The notes: a model not told the origin generated them from the letters alone. A DNA stretch of 37,758 bases from Holophagaceae bacterium (GCA_025361125.1 JANYBM010000044.1:1-37758), one strand, 5' to 3'; shown: positions 27,593 to 36,046, numbered from the stretch's first letter. Numbers and translations are program-made.

Positions 27593-28495
27593 TCACTGGT
27601 GGCTCAGCAGGCGGTCCAAGGTGGGTTGCAGCACCACCCGATGGCTTTGTCCCAAGCGTCGCAAAAGGCTCGGATCGTTGAGGCGTCCCAGGGCATAACC
27701 ATCGTCACCTTCGAGGCCCTCGGCCCAGCGCGAAGCGGTAATGACGGTGGGCCGCAGGGCGGCATAACGGAAATCCAGCAACTGGGCCATGGCCCTGGCT
27801 ACACGGATGTCCGTGTCCAAGCGATCGAGATCATCGAGTACCAGACAGGGTGCTTCCAGCAGGGGCGCCATGCGGTCCCGCTCGGATTGAAACCCCTGGT
27901 TCTGAAAGCTTCGCACGTCGTAATAGGTGTCTTTCAGTTCCTGACTGAAGGTTCGCACTGAAACGAAAAGCCCCTGTTTCCCAGTGCGCGCGCACCAGGC
28001 CCGCAGCGCTGCCGCAGCAAGGGTGGATCTACCGCTCCCCGTAGGGCCATCAATCCACCACAGGTCTGTCTCGGTGCGATCTTTTTGGGCCCAGGCCTGG
28101 AAGGGTTGGAAGCCCGAAGGTGACTGGGCCGGCCGGATAGTTTTCCAGGTGTCGCCTTTCTCTCCGCTCACCTGGTTTTGTCCACCACACTTATTGATGA
28201 TATGGCTAAGCTTGGATGAGATATCAGGGCCGATGGATTCGCGGCCATTAGGATGTTCCAGGAGTTCTTGGGCTTTTCCCAGGCTCAACAATACGGACTC
28301 CCGGGGATGGCGGTCCTTCCACCACTCCCAAAAACTTTCAAAGGTAGATCCGGCGTAGCGCTCGGGAATCCCCAGGTCGCTCCCCCCAGCAACAGCGGCA
28401 TCCATGCAGCCGCAGGCCACAGCAGGCTTCATGGGATCGGGATCCAAAATGAAGCCCTTGCCGCCGCACTTCGGGCAAGCGGGATCTGGCTTCAA
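27593..28495 (-). CDS. DnaC/IstB-like AAA+ ATPase with N-terminal zinc ribbon
   Basis: A 300-residue P-loop ATPase. Cys7, Cys10, Cys28 and Cys30 form a probable zinc ribbon (CPKCGGKGF, then CGC). The AAA+ core has Walker A GPTGSGRSTLA, Walker B CLVLDDLDRL and a sensor ITASRW. The closest known types are replicative-helicase loaders (DnaC/DnaI), with a loader role likely but not proven. An insertion of about 50 residues between the zinc ribbon and Walker A looks poorly conserved. Its ATG overlaps the sigma factor stop codon (28492-28495). Confidence 0.75.
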   Translation of the reverse strand: MKPDPACPKCGGKGFILDPDPMKPAVACGCMDAAVAGGSDLGIPERYAGSTFESFWEWWKDRHPRESVLLSLGKAQELLEHPNGRESIGPDISSKLSHIINKCGGQNQVSGEKGDTWKTIRPAQSPSGFQPFQAWAQKDRTETDLWWIDGPTGSGRSTLAAAALRAWCARTGKQGLFVSVRTFSQELKDTYYDVRSFQNQGFQSERDRMAPLLEAPCLVLDDLDRLDTDIRVARAMAQLLDFRYAALRPTVITASRWAEGLEGDDGYALGRLNDPSLLRRLGQSHRVVLQPTLDRLLSHQ

Positions 28496-29355
28496 GGCAG
28501 TTCTCCTCGCAGAAAATCACAAAGCACTTCCCGCCTTCGCTCACGGATTTTATTGAAAGCCCGTTCTTCGATTTGGCGCACCCGCTCTCGCGAGATGGGT
28601 GGAATGAAACTGCGACCGATCTGTTCCAGAGTCATAGGCTCATGGTTGTTGAGTCCGAAATGCAGACTCAGGATTCGTCGTTCTTTTTCAGAAAGACTGT
28701 CCAGGCACTTCTGGAGTTGCGAGAGAAAAGCCTCGTGATCCAGGGAGCGCATGGCGCTGGGCTCTACTTCCTGTTCAAGGCTGTCACCGACCGTAAGGTC
28801 TGTATCGCCCATTCCCTGCTCGGTAGAGATGGTGTTCGTGGTTTGTTGAAGCACTTGGAGCCGGGTCACCTCTTCGGGCGAGAATTTGCTGGCTTCTGCG
28901 ATCTCCGCCACTGTCGGTTGGCGCCCCAGGGCCTGCGCCAACCTACCGGTATGGCGATTGAGTTGCACCAGATGACCAGCGACTTTTTGGGGCAAGCGGA
29001 TCTTGGTGCCATGTTCGGCCAGCGCATGAAAAATGGCTTGGCGCACCCACCACGATGCATAGGTCAGAAATTTGTTTTCGCGTAATGGATCGAAACGCTT
29101 GGCTGCTTCGATCAAACCAAGATTGCCTTCGCTGATGAGATCCAGCAGATCAAGGCCCATGCCTTCGAACTTTCGCGCTTCCTTCACAACAAATCGGAGA
29201 TTGCCTTCCACAAGTTTGCGCAACCCATCGGCATTGCGATCGTCCTGCCACATGTGCCCGTAGAAGCGCTCCTCATCAGCCGTCAGCAGGGGTAGGTGGC
29301 GGATTGAATCGAAATATTTGTCGAGCGCGCGCTCTTCGAGATGCCGAATGGGCAC
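28492..29355 (-). CDS. Sigma-70-family RNA polymerase sigma factor (RpoH/RpoS-size)
   Basis: A 287-residue sigma factor with regions 1.2 (ALDKYFDSIRHLPLLTADEE), 2 (GNLRFVVKEARKF, DLLDLISEGNLGLIEAAKRFD, KFLTYASWWVRQAI), 3 and 4 (MTLEQIGRSFIPPISRERVRQIEERAF). Lacking a 1.1 domain and long spacer, it is an alternative rather than primary factor. Lying just after dnaK, dnaJ and hspR, it may serve heat shock like RpoH, which is an inference. I chose the GTG at 29355 with AGGA upstream. A TTG at 29388 is in frame but lacks a ribosome site and sits on a -10-like TATGCT. Confidence 0.88.
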   Translation of the reverse strand: MPIRHLEERALDKYFDSIRHLPLLTADEERFYGHMWQDDRNADGLRKLVEGNLRFVVKEARKFEGMGLDLLDLISEGNLGLIEAAKRFDPLRENKFLTYASWWVRQAIFHALAEHGTKIRLPQKVAGHLVQLNRHTGRLAQALGRQPTVAEIAEASKFSPEEVTRLQVLQQTTNTISTEQGMGDTDLTVGDSLEQEVEPSAMRSLDHEAFLSQLQKCLDSLSEKERRILSLHFGLNNHEPMTLEQIGRSFIPPISRERVRQIEERAFNKIRERRREVLCDFLRGELP

Positions 29356-29379
29356 AGAGAATCCTGACGGGGAGATTCC

Positions 29380-29412
29380 AGCATACAAGAGGAGTGTTGG
29401 AAATTTCGATTA
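29380..29412 (-). promoter_or_regulatory. Candidate internal promoter for the sigma factor
   Basis: On the minus strand, TAATCGAAAT (29403-29412) lies 17 bases ahead of TATGCT (29380-29385). Transcription would begin about 18 bases before the GTG at 29355. The same two elements occur before the Ser/Thr kinase gene (8731-8765). It lies in the short gap after hspR. Confidence 0.3.
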
Positions 29413-29419
29413 GCGATTC

Positions 29420-29812
29420 TTAGCGCTTGATGAGTCCTTGGGGCGGCAGCTTGATGAGCCCCGTGGATTTCAAGGGCGCGTGAGGTTTGCCGGGGTCAAG
29501 GCCCGCGTCACGCATGCGTTGCTCCATGGCTTCAAGGGCACCACCCAATTCTCCCTGCATTTGCTGCATGCGGCTGCGCAAATCCAGCACTACTTCAACC
29601 CCTGCGAGGTTCACGCCTAAATCACGGACGAGGCTGAGGATGAATTCCAGCCGTTCCAGATTTTCGTCACTGTAAAGCCGTGTCTTGCCTTCGGTGCGGC
29701 TAGGTCGGAGCAAGCCTTCACGCTCATAGAGCCGAAGCGTTTGCGGGTGGATGTTATAGCGCGCGGCCACCACGCCAATCATGTAGACGCCTTGTTTTGG
29801 ATCACGGCGCAT
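29420..29812 (-). CDS. hspR: Heat-shock repressor HspR (MerR family)
   Basis: HspR represses chaperone genes and in Streptomyces works with DnaK as co-repressor. The 130-residue protein has the family hallmark HPQTLRLYEREGLLRPSRTEGKTRLYS, the MerR helix and wing, then RDLGVNLAGVEVVLDLR leading into a coiled coil. Its ATG shares a base with the dnaJ stop (TGATG), with GGGAGAA as ribosome site. Position directly after dnaJ matches the classical dnaK-dnaJ-hspR order (without grpE). A HAIR-like site lies before dnaJ. Confidence 0.9.
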   Translation of the reverse strand: MRRDPKQGVYMIGVVAARYNIHPQTLRLYEREGLLRPSRTEGKTRLYSDENLERLEFILSLVRDLGVNLAGVEVVLDLRSRMQQMQGELGGALEAMEQRMRDAGLDPGKPHAPLKSTGLIKLPPQGLIKR

Positions 29813-30888
29813 CACGTTCTCCCGGATTTCGCGCGAAGCTCGTCATCATTGATTTCGCCCAACTCACGCAACAGTTCCTTGCTGCGCTCATCGTGGATAG
29901 CCGGCGTGACCACCTGGATTTCTGCAATGAGATCGCCACGCTGGTCACTACCGGGAATGGGCATTCCGCGACCCTTTAACCGGAGTTTCCCACCGCTTTG
30001 AGTCCCCGGCGGAATTTTGATGTTGGCAGTGGATTCGGGTGTTGGGATTTCCACTTTGGCTCCGAGCGCGGCTTCGCTGAAGCTGATGGATAGCCTAAAA
30101 TACAGGTTGGCCCCACGACGTTCGAACCGCGGATCTGCATCCACCTGCACTTCCAAAAAAAAGTCCCCCGGCCCACCCCCACGACGACCCGCTTCCCCTT
30201 TTCCTTTTACGCGAAGCTTGGTTCCATCTTCGACGCCGGCGGGAATCGCCACGGTGACGGACTCGTGCTTTGGATTGCGGCCTCGGCCCTCACAGGATGG
30301 ACAGGCAGGGGCCTTCTTGCCGGTGCCCCCACAGTCAGGGCAGGCTTGACGAGTCTTGAAAAATCCCGAGCCTTGTTCAAAGTGGCCGCGTCCACCACAG
30401 GTCGGGCAAATGCTTTTGGAGCCGCTGCTTTCACCGCTTCCATGGCAGGTTTTGCAGGTCTCCGTGCGATGGAGATTGAGAGAAACCTTGGTGCCAGCAA
30501 AGGCCTCCTTGAACGGAATGCGTACGGTGTGTGAAAGGCTTTCACCCTTCATCGGGCTAGGCCGATGGCGATCTCCGCCGGCAAAAAGATCGCCAAACAT
30601 GTTCCCGAAATCAAATGTTTGTGAACCACCGCCCTGGCCATGGCCAAAATCGGCGGCCGCCGGCATTCCCGAGGGATCCCCGAACTGGTCATAATTGCGG
30701 CGTTTTTCCGGATCGGACAAAACATCATTGGCTGCGGTCAAGTCCTTGAACTTGGCTTCAGCCTCTTTGTTGTTGGGGTTCAAATCTGGATGATATTTCC
30801 TGGCGAGTTTCCGATAGGCCTTCTTGATTTCTTCCGCGGAGGCATTTTTGGAAACCCCCAGCAGCGCATAGTAATCAGGATGGGCCAT
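29812..30888 (-). CDS. dnaJ: Chaperone DnaJ
   Basis: DnaJ is the Hsp40 co-chaperone that stimulates DnaK ATPase. It is 358 residues: J domain (1-70) with the HPD tripeptide in KYHPDLNP, a short Gly-rich region, and then the four CxxCxGxG zinc repeats ([32 protein letters not shown]). The C-terminal substrate domains (about 215-335) follow. All four zinc repeats are intact. It is separated from dnaK by 96 bases that hold a hairpin and a possible HspR site. Confidence 0.96.
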   Translation of the reverse strand: MAHPDYYALLGVSKNASAEEIKKAYRKLARKYHPDLNPNNKEAEAKFKDLTAANDVLSDPEKRRNYDQFGDPSGMPAAADFGHGQGGGSQTFDFGNMFGDLFAGGDRHRPSPMKGESLSHTVRIPFKEAFAGTKVSLNLHRTETCKTCHGSGESSGSKSICPTCGGRGHFEQGSGFFKTRQACPDCGGTGKKAPACPSCEGRGRNPKHESVTVAIPAGVEDGTKLRVKGKGEAGRRGGGPGDFFLEVQVDADPRFERRGANLYFRLSISFSEAALGAKVEIPTPESTANIKIPPGTQSGGKLRLKGRGMPIPGSDQRGDLIAEIQVVTPAIHDERSKELLRELGEINDDELRAKSGRT

Positions 30889-30906
30889 GGCTTCACGCTA
30901 GCACGA

Positions 30907-30927
30907 TTTGCGTGTATGAGACTCAGG
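30907..30927 (-). promoter_or_regulatory. HAIR-like HspR operator before dnaJ
   Basis: On the minus strand CCTGAGT-N7-ACGCAAA matches the known HspR box CTTGAGT-N7-ACTCAAG at 6 of 7 and 5 of 7 positions with exact spacing. It is 19 bases before the dnaJ start, between dnaK and dnaJ-hspR. The match is imperfect but sits where an HspR site would be expected. Confidence 0.45.
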
Positions 30928-30935
30928 TAATGGGT

Positions 30936-30973
30936 GAAGAAAAAGAGAGGCCGGATGGGCTCCGACCCCTCTT
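30936..30973 (-). terminator. Hairpin with T-run after dnaK
   Basis: On the minus strand AGAGG-GGT-CGGA pairs with TCCG-G-CCTCT around a GCCCA loop, followed by CTTTTTCTT. It should terminate or attenuate transcripts leaving dnaK, lowering dnaJ-hspR expression relative to dnaK. Confidence 0.6.
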
Positions 30974-30984
30974 GCTTCTGTCTC

Positions 30985-32865
30985 TTAACTCACAACTTCG
31001 GCGTCGATCACGTTGTCTTCTTTTTTCGGTTCTTCTGCGGTAGGTGTCTCACCGGGGGCGGGATTTCCCTGCTGATAAAGATGCTCGGCCATCTTGTGGG
31101 ACTTGGCGTTGAGATCTTCGAGCGCCTTCTTGATGCGGCCTGCTTCGAGGCTGCTGAGGGCTGCCTTCGCCTCCGCAAGGGATTCCTCGACTTCCTTCTT
31201 ATCAGCCTCGGGAAGTTTCTCGCCGCTTTCTTTGAGTAGTTTTTCCACTTGGTAGACGGTCTGGTCGAGGGTGTTCTTGTCTTCTAGCAGTTTCTTGCGC
31301 TCCTCGTCTTCAGCCTTGTGGGCCTCGGCTTCCTTGACCTTGGCTTCGATGTCATCTTTGGAAAGGCCGGTGCTGCCCGTCAGGGTGATGCTGGCGTCTT
31401 TGCCCGTGGCCTTGTCCTTGGCGGTGACATGCACGATGCCATTGGCGTCAATGTCGAAGACCACTTCGATTTGAGGCATTCCGCGGGGAGCCGGAGGCAG
31501 GCCACCCAAGTGGAAATGCCCTAGCAGTTTATTGCCTTCAACCAGGGGGCGCTCCCCTTGGAAGACTTCAATATCGACGCCGGGCTGGTTGTCCACGGCG
31601 GTGGTGTAGATCTCGGATTTCTTAGTGGGGATGGTGGTGTTTCTCTGGATGATGACGCTCATCTGGCCACCGTTGGCGTTGATGCCAAGGCTGAGTGGCG
31701 TCACATCCAAAAGCAGCACGCCCTTGACGTCGCCGGCCAGGACGCCGCCCTGGACCGCAGCACCGAGAGCTACGACTTCATCGGGATTCACGCTCTTGTT
31801 GGGCTCCTTGCCGAAGATGGCCTTCACGAGTTCCTGAACTTTAGGCGTGCGGGTGGAACCGCCCACCAAGATGACTTCGTCAATCTCGTGGTGGCTGAGC
31901 TTGGCATCCTTGATGGCGTTCTCGCAGGGGGGGCGGAGTTTTTGCAGAATGGGTTCGATCATGGCCTCAAATCGAGACCGCGTAAGGGTCTGGGTCAAAT
32001 GCTTGGGGCCGGATGCATCTGCGGTGATGTAGGGCAGAGAGATGTCAGTCTGCGTGGTGGCGGAAAGTTCCACTTTGGCTTTCTCCGCAGCTTCCTTGAG
32101 GCGCTGCATGGCATCCGGCTGTTTGCGAAGATCAATGCCTTCGGCCTTCTGGAATTCATCTACCAGCCAATCCATGACCACCTGATCCACATTGTCTCCA
32201 CCCAGATGGGTGTCGCCATTGGTGGATTTCACTTCGACCACGCCTTCGCTCACCTCGAGGATGGAAATATCAAAGGTGCCACCGCCGAAATCGAAAACCG
32301 CGATGGTGCCATCTTTTTTCTTGTCCATGCCATAAGCCAAGGCTGCGGCTGTGGGCTCATTGATGATGCGCATGACTTCCAAGCCCGCGATGGCGCCGGC
32401 GTTCTTGGTGGCTTGGCGCTGGGCGTCATTGAAATAAGCGGGCACCGTGATGACGGCCTGGGTGACCTTTTCGCCCAGGTAGGCCTCGGCGCTTTCCTTC
32501 ATTTTCACAAGAACGACCGCGCTTATTTCTTCGGGGCTCAGGTGCTTGCCCATGATGTTGACGGCACAAGCGCCGCTCTCGGTGCGCTCCACGTCGTAGG
32601 GTACGAGTTTCTGTTCTTTATCGGAATCTGCGTAGGGCAAACCCATGAAACGCTTGATGGAATTGACCGTGTTTTTGGGTTGGGCCACAGCTTGTCGCTT
32701 GGCCGCGGCGCCAACCAAGCGCTCGGTGGTCTTGGGGTTGTAACCCACGATGCTGGGTGTGGTCTGGGAGCCTTCCGCGTTGGGAATGACTTTGGGCGCG
32801 CCGCCCTCCATCACGGCGACGCAGCTATTGGTAGTACCTAGGTCGATGCCAATGATCTTTGCCAT
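30985..32865 (-). CDS. dnaK: Chaperone DnaK (Hsp70)
   Basis: DnaK is the ATP-driven Hsp70 foldase. The 626-residue protein has the N-terminal ATPase ([47 protein letters not shown]), the hydrophobic interdomain linker region [14 protein letters not shown], a beta-type substrate domain and a helical lid. It ends in an acidic tail finishing DAEVVS. AAGGAG precedes the ATG by about six bases. It heads the heat-shock block and has its own promoter. Confidence 0.98.
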   Translation of the reverse strand: MAKIIGIDLGTTNSCVAVMEGGAPKVIPNAEGSQTTPSIVGYNPKTTERLVGAAAKRQAVAQPKNTVNSIKRFMGLPYADSDKEQKLVPYDVERTESGACAVNIMGKHLSPEEISAVVLVKMKESAEAYLGEKVTQAVITVPAYFNDAQRQATKNAGAIAGLEVMRIINEPTAAALAYGMDKKKDGTIAVFDFGGGTFDISILEVSEGVVEVKSTNGDTHLGGDNVDQVVMDWLVDEFQKAEGIDLRKQPDAMQRLKEAAEKAKVELSATTQTDISLPYITADASGPKHLTQTLTRSRFEAMIEPILQKLRPPCENAIKDAKLSHHEIDEVILVGGSTRTPKVQELVKAIFGKEPNKSVNPDEVVALGAAVQGGVLAGDVKGVLLLDVTPLSLGINANGGQMSVIIQRNTTIPTKKSEIYTTAVDNQPGVDIEVFQGERPLVEGNKLLGHFHLGGLPPAPRGMPQIEVVFDIDANGIVHVTAKDKATGKDASITLTGSTGLSKDDIEAKVKEAEAHKAEDEERKKLLEDKNTLDQTVYQVEKLLKESGEKLPEADKKEVEESLAEAKAALSSLEAGRIKKALEDLNAKSHKMAEHLYQQGNPAPGETPTAEEPKKEDNVIDAEVVS

Positions 32866-32889
32866 GAATTCTCCTTGTGTGTTTGGACG

Positions 32890-32907
32890 ACGGGTGTCAA
32901 CACCCGT
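32890..32907 (-). promoter_or_regulatory. Perfect palindrome at the dnaK transcription start
   Basis: ACGGGTGT and ACACCCGT are perfect 8-base arms separated by two bases. The site starts about eight bases after the predicted -10, so it would cover roughly +2 to +19 of the dnaK transcript. It may be a repressor operator or a stabilising 5' stem-loop. It does not match CIRCE or HAIR. Confidence 0.6.
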
Positions 32908-32914
32908 AGCACCC

Positions 32915-32942
32915 AGTTTAGGAAAGTGGAAAAAAATGTCAA
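32915..32942 (-). promoter_or_regulatory. dnaK promoter (sigma-70 type)
   Basis: On the minus strand a perfect TTGACA (32937-32942) is followed after 16 bases by TAAACT (32915-32920). The region upstream is strongly AT-rich (32941-32990), like an UP element. Transcription should begin near 32908, giving a leader of about 43 bases. Confidence 0.7.
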
Positions 32943-33036
32943 TAAAATCTTCATAATAATTATCATATTTTATTAATTATTCACGTTCACCTGCCCCCAA
33001 ATTACGATTTGGCTGTTAGTGGCTAAACTGAAGGCC

Positions 33037-33243
33037 ATGCCCACCTTCCGTCCGTGCCCCGCTTGTCGGAAACCCACAACGTGGGAAGGGAATGCGTGGA
33101 AACCTTTCTGTTCTGAACGATGCCGCACTCGGGATCTGGCAGCCTGGAGTTCGGAGACTTATCGGGTGCCGGACAAACCGGAGTATGAAATGGGGGATGG
33201 GTGGAACCCGGAATCTGGAGCTGAAGATGAGCCGGATTCATGA
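33037..33243 (+). CDS. yacG: DNA gyrase inhibitor YacG (zinc-finger protein)
   Basis: A 68-residue Cys4 zinc protein. Cys7, Cys10, Cys25 and Cys29 lie in the family pattern CPACRK and FCSERC, followed by RTRDLAAWSSETYRVP and an acidic tail. E. coli YacG binds GyrB and inhibits gyrase. I use ATG 33037 with GAAGG just upstream; a GTG at 33019 is in frame but has no ribosome site. It is divergent from dnaK and 12 bases ahead of the ExoD-family gene. Confidence 0.88.
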   Translation: MPTFRPCPACRKPTTWEGNAWKPFCSERCRTRDLAAWSSETYRVPDKPEYEMGDGWNPESGAEDEPDS

Positions 33244-33255
33244 GCAGTTGACCGG

Positions 33256-33852
33256 ATGAGCAACCGTTCCTTCTTTGAGAAGCTCCATGCCCGCCTGGAC
33301 CTGGAAGCAGGCTTGACGCTAGGCGCCTTCATTGAAGAAGCAGGCGATCAGACGTTTGGGCTGCTGGTGCTACTGCTTTCGCTTCCCAGCCTGATCCCAG
33401 GTGTGAATGTGCCCTTGGCGTTGCTGGGCGGCTTAGCGCTCATAGGGCTGGGGCTCCAGATGATGCTTGGATCGGGAAAACCGGCGCTACCCCTTCGCCT
33501 CAAAAATCAAAGCCTCCACAAGGGGAAAATCAAGGAGGCTTTGGCAGCCTTCGAACGCCAATTGGATCGCCTGCCCAGTGGCTCGAGGCGGCCTTTGAAC
33601 CGTCGTTGGATAGGCCTATGGGTGACTTGGACAGCTTTCCTGCTTTTCCTTCCCGTACTGTTGCCCTTCGGGAACATCCTTCCAGCGGCTGCTCTATGCT
33701 TGCTGGGGGCGGCGCTTATGGAAGAGCGCCCTTTGTGGGGTTGGCTAGGAATAGTGGGAAGCTTGGGCGTCACCACTTACTTTGGCTATTCCTTCGATGT
33801 AGTTCTGAAGAGCCTTCACCACCTGTTTGATTGGTTAAGGGCCGTTAAGTAA
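33256..33852 (+). CDS. ExoD-family membrane protein
   Basis: A 198-residue inner-membrane protein of the ExoD family (named from Rhizobium exopolysaccharide mutants, biochemical role unknown). A soluble N-terminus is followed by hydrophobic segments near 34-49, 55-70, 120-140 and 142-185. Family marks include FGLLVLLLSLPSLIPGVNVPLA and FLPVLLPFGNILPAAALCLLGAALME (quoted in part). No polysaccharide genes are close, so the name should not be read as a function. Confidence 0.82.
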   Translation: MSNRSFFEKLHARLDLEAGLTLGAFIEEAGDQTFGLLVLLLSLPSLIPGVNVPLALLGGLALIGLGLQMMLGSGKPALPLRLKNQSLHKGKIKEALAAFERQLDRLPSGSRRPLNRRWIGLWVTWTAFLLFLPVLLPFGNILPAAALCLLGAALMEERPLWGWLGIVGSLGVTTYFGYSFDVVLKSLHHLFDWLRAVK

Positions 33853-33942
33853 TGGCCAGCGCTGTTCTGGTCACCGCGATACGGCCCCTTAAGCCGATGG
33901 TCCTACCGTGGTCGATGAAATTATTTTGGGATGATGGCTTCC

Positions 33943-34725
33943 ATGCGCTTTGATGCTCTGACGCTTTTCCCGGAATACTTCGAGTCCGCAAGGCTCGGTG
34001 TAACAGGCCGTGCCTTTCGGGCACTAGGCCACGAGCTGCATACCCACAGCTACCGGCCCTTTTCCGGCAACGCCTTCGGGCATGTGGATTCGGCGCCCTT
34101 TGGCGGTGGTCCGGGAATGGTGCTGCGCCCAGACGTGCTGCGAGACACCCTTGCAGCGGTGCCGCGCCAGACTTCCAGCCGCGTCATCCACTTCAGCCCC
34201 GCAGCGCCTGCGCTGGATCATGCGAAAGTCCTTGAATTGACAAGCTTTGATCAATTGATTTTGGTGTGTACCCGCTTTGAAGGCCTGGATCAGCGGGCCG
34301 TGGATACCTATGTGGACGAAGAATTACGGGTTGGGGAGGCGGTACTCAGCGGTGGTGAACTTCCGGCGCTCTTCCTCATAGATGCGGTATGTCGCTGGCT
34401 GCCAGGGGTCTTGGGTAACGAGGATTCGGCAGCTGAAGACAGTTTCGCCCAAGGCTTATTGGATCACGTGCATTACACACGGCCGGCGGTATTCGAGGGT
34501 CGCGAAGTACCTTTGGTGCTTCAGGGTGGCAATCACGAAGCCATCCGGCTATGGCGCCTGCGGGAAGCCATGGCGCGGACCAAGGCGTTGCGGCCAGACC
34601 TATGGGGCCGTTACTTGGCTGGACAGTTGGGAACCCTAGGTCGGACAGAGCAGTGGTGTGTCTGGCAGGTGGAGCATCCTGAATGCTGGGATCAACCCAA
34701 ACCCAAAGGCTGGAAAGGGATTTAG
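33943..34725 (+). CDS. trmD: tRNA (guanine-37-N1)-methyltransferase TrmD
   Basis: TrmD makes m1G37 in tRNAs reading CNN codons and prevents frameshifting. The 260-residue SPOUT enzyme has MRFDALTLFPEYF at the start, DSAPFGGGPGMVLRPD, and the knot segment VLSGGELPALFLIDAVCRWLPG followed by NEDSAAEDSF. Its tail GNHEAIRLWR is also typical. ATGs at 33931 and 33934 are in frame, but 33943 gives the standard N-terminus. It precedes rplS, as in many bacteria. Confidence 0.95.
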   Translation: MRFDALTLFPEYFESARLGVTGRAFRALGHELHTHSYRPFSGNAFGHVDSAPFGGGPGMVLRPDVLRDTLAAVPRQTSSRVIHFSPAAPALDHAKVLELTSFDQLILVCTRFEGLDQRAVDTYVDEELRVGEAVLSGGELPALFLIDAVCRWLPGVLGNEDSAAEDSFAQGLLDHVHYTRPAVFEGREVPLVLQGGNHEAIRLWRLREAMARTKALRPDLWGRYLAGQLGTLGRTEQWCVWQVEHPECWDQPKPKGWKGI

Positions 34726-34728
34726 GGC

Positions 34729-34777
34729 TTTCATTCCCTTTGGATTTCGATACACTGGTGGACTCCGCAGTGCGGAG
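34729..34777 (+). promoter_or_regulatory. Possible rplS promoter and leader hairpin
   Basis: TACACT (34751-34756) could be a -10 with a weak TTTCAT -35 sixteen bases earlier. CTCCGC-AGT-GCGGAG (34763-34777) is a perfect 6-bp hairpin that would sit at the very 5' end of the resulting transcript, recalling the arrangement at dnaK. Confidence 0.35.
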
Positions 34778-34841
34778 CTTTCGCGTCTCATGTCCGCTGT
34801 TTCCATGAAGGAACTGGACCGCTGGGCCCCCTGGAGAATAC

Positions 34842-35198
34842 ATGAACATCATTGATAAAATTGAAGCGGGCCTTGTTCGCAAGGATCTTCCTAAGATTGC
34901 GCCCGGTGACACCGTGAAGGTCCACGTGAAGGTGAAGGAAGGCGAAAAAGAGCGCATCCAGATCTTCCAGGGTCTGGTCATCGGCATCAAAGGTGGCGGC
35001 ATGCGCACCAGTTTCACCGTGCGCAAGATCTCCAGTGGCGTGGGTGTCGAGCGGGTTTTTCCCTTGAACAGCCCCACCGTTGACAAACTCGAAGTGATCC
35101 GCAGTGGTAAGGTCCGCCGCGCCAAGCTCTACTTCCTGCGCGCCAAGCTCGGCAAGGCCGGGCGCCTCAAGGAACGGCAGCACCACGCAGCTGAGTAA
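34842..35198 (+). CDS. rplS: 50S ribosomal protein L19
   Basis: L19 lies at the 30S-50S interface. The 118-residue protein shows the full family signature: [16 protein letters not shown]-type start (here [16 protein letters not shown]), [35 protein letters not shown] and [18 protein letters not shown]. It follows trmD and ends in a strong terminator. Confidence 0.97.
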   Translation: MNIIDKIEAGLVRKDLPKIAPGDTVKVHVKVKEGEKERIQIFQGLVIGIKGGGMRTSFTVRKISSGVGVERVFPLNSPTVDKLEVIRSGKVRRAKLYFLRAKLGKAGRLKERQHHAAE

Positions 35199-35216
35199 CC
35201 GACCCTAAAATTTTCA

Positions 35217-35243
35217 AGCGCCCCGAATCACGGGGCGTTTTTT
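35217..35243 (+). terminator. Strong Rho-independent terminator after rplS
   Basis: CGCCCCG-AATCA-CGGGGCG forms a 7-bp GC-rich stem with a 5-base loop and is followed at once by TTTTTT. It closes the trmD-rplS transcript. Confidence 0.95.
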
Positions 35244-35319
35244 ATTTGAACTCTAGCTGGTTTTCGGCCATTCCTAAAGAGAGCGACCGTTTGATGCGGT
35301 CTTGATCTTTGGAGCTGCC

Positions 35320-35922
35320 ATGAAACCTTCTTCTGTTCTGATCTCTAGTGCCTTGTTGGCACTATTGGGCTCTACTACTGCGCTAATAGCGCAGGATGTG
35401 CGCTACGGCCTTCAGGTCCATGGGAACGTCCCTATGGGTGACTTGAAAGATGCGGCTGACAGCAAAGCCGGCTTTGGCGGCGGCGCTCACATGACCATTG
35501 ATTTTGGAGAAGGCCATATGCTACGGCCTCGCCTCGATTATGTGGTCTACCCGGAAAATAAGGCTTTCGCGGATGTCGCCTTCGGCAGTTCCGCTTCTGG
35601 GAAGTCCAAGGTGAGTGACGCATCCCTGGGACTTGATTACATCTACGATTTTGGCGGCAAGGATGGTGGTTTCTACCTCACGGCTGGTCTCGCTTGGCAT
35701 CGATGGAAGGCTGAATACGATTACGCCGTGAAGATTGGCAATGTAACGGTGAGCGACAGTTCCAGCAGCACCAGCAGCAAGGTTGGCGGTGCCGCGGGAG
35801 CAGGCTTCAACTTCAATCCCAGCTTCGGTGTGGAGGCCCGATATGTGGCCACCAAGTTCAAGCAAGGCGCTATGGATCGAACTGCGGGTGCGGTGCAAGT
35901 GGCCGCTTTATACCGCTTCTGA
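35320..35922 (+). CDS. Outer-membrane beta-barrel protein
   Basis: A 200-residue exported protein. The signal peptide covers about residues 1-24 with cleavage at ALIA-QD. The mature part has alternating hydrophobic strands, glycine- and aromatic-rich (YGLQVHGNVPMGDLK, LDYIYDFGGKDGGFYLTAGLAW, SFGVEARYVATKF), and ends in ...LYRF with the terminal phenylalanine used by the BAM machinery. It resembles small OmpA/OmpW-like eight-stranded barrels; the role is unknown. ATG 35320 has GGAG upstream. An interrupted paralogue follows. Confidence 0.82.
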   Translation: MKPSSVLISSALLALLGSTTALIAQDVRYGLQVHGNVPMGDLKDAADSKAGFGGGAHMTIDFGEGHMLRPRLDYVVYPENKAFADVAFGSSASGKSKVSDASLGLDYIYDFGGKDGGFYLTAGLAWHRWKAEYDYAVKIGNVTVSDSSSSTSSKVGGAAGAGFNFNPSFGVEARYVATKFKQGAMDRTAGAVQVAALYRF

Positions 35923-36046
35923 TATTCCCTTCCACGGTCGGGGCCTAATCCCGTTCTTACTCTCGACGAAGAGCAGAACAAAGATTGGTCTTGCCACTTA
36001 TACGCCACGTCATTCATCCCTCTTTGGACTATTGATAGGAACCACC

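Noticed and set aside
30105-30120. GTTCGAA stretch resembling a tRNA T-loop
   Set aside because: It lies inside dnaJ with no matching acceptor, D or anticodon arms; a similar ACTCGAACC at 24421 lies inside the MidA-family gene.
31558-32841. A 427-codon open frame on the strand opposite dnaK
   Set aside because: It is a mirror of the strongly biased dnaK codon usage. Its translation looks like low-complexity His/Gly/Leu sequence with no family features, and no ribosome site is visible.
32866-33036. CIRCE or HAIR element before dnaK
   Set aside because: Neither TTAGCACTC-N9-GAGTGCTAA nor CTTGAGT-N7-ACTCAAG can be found. The palindrome present has a different sequence.
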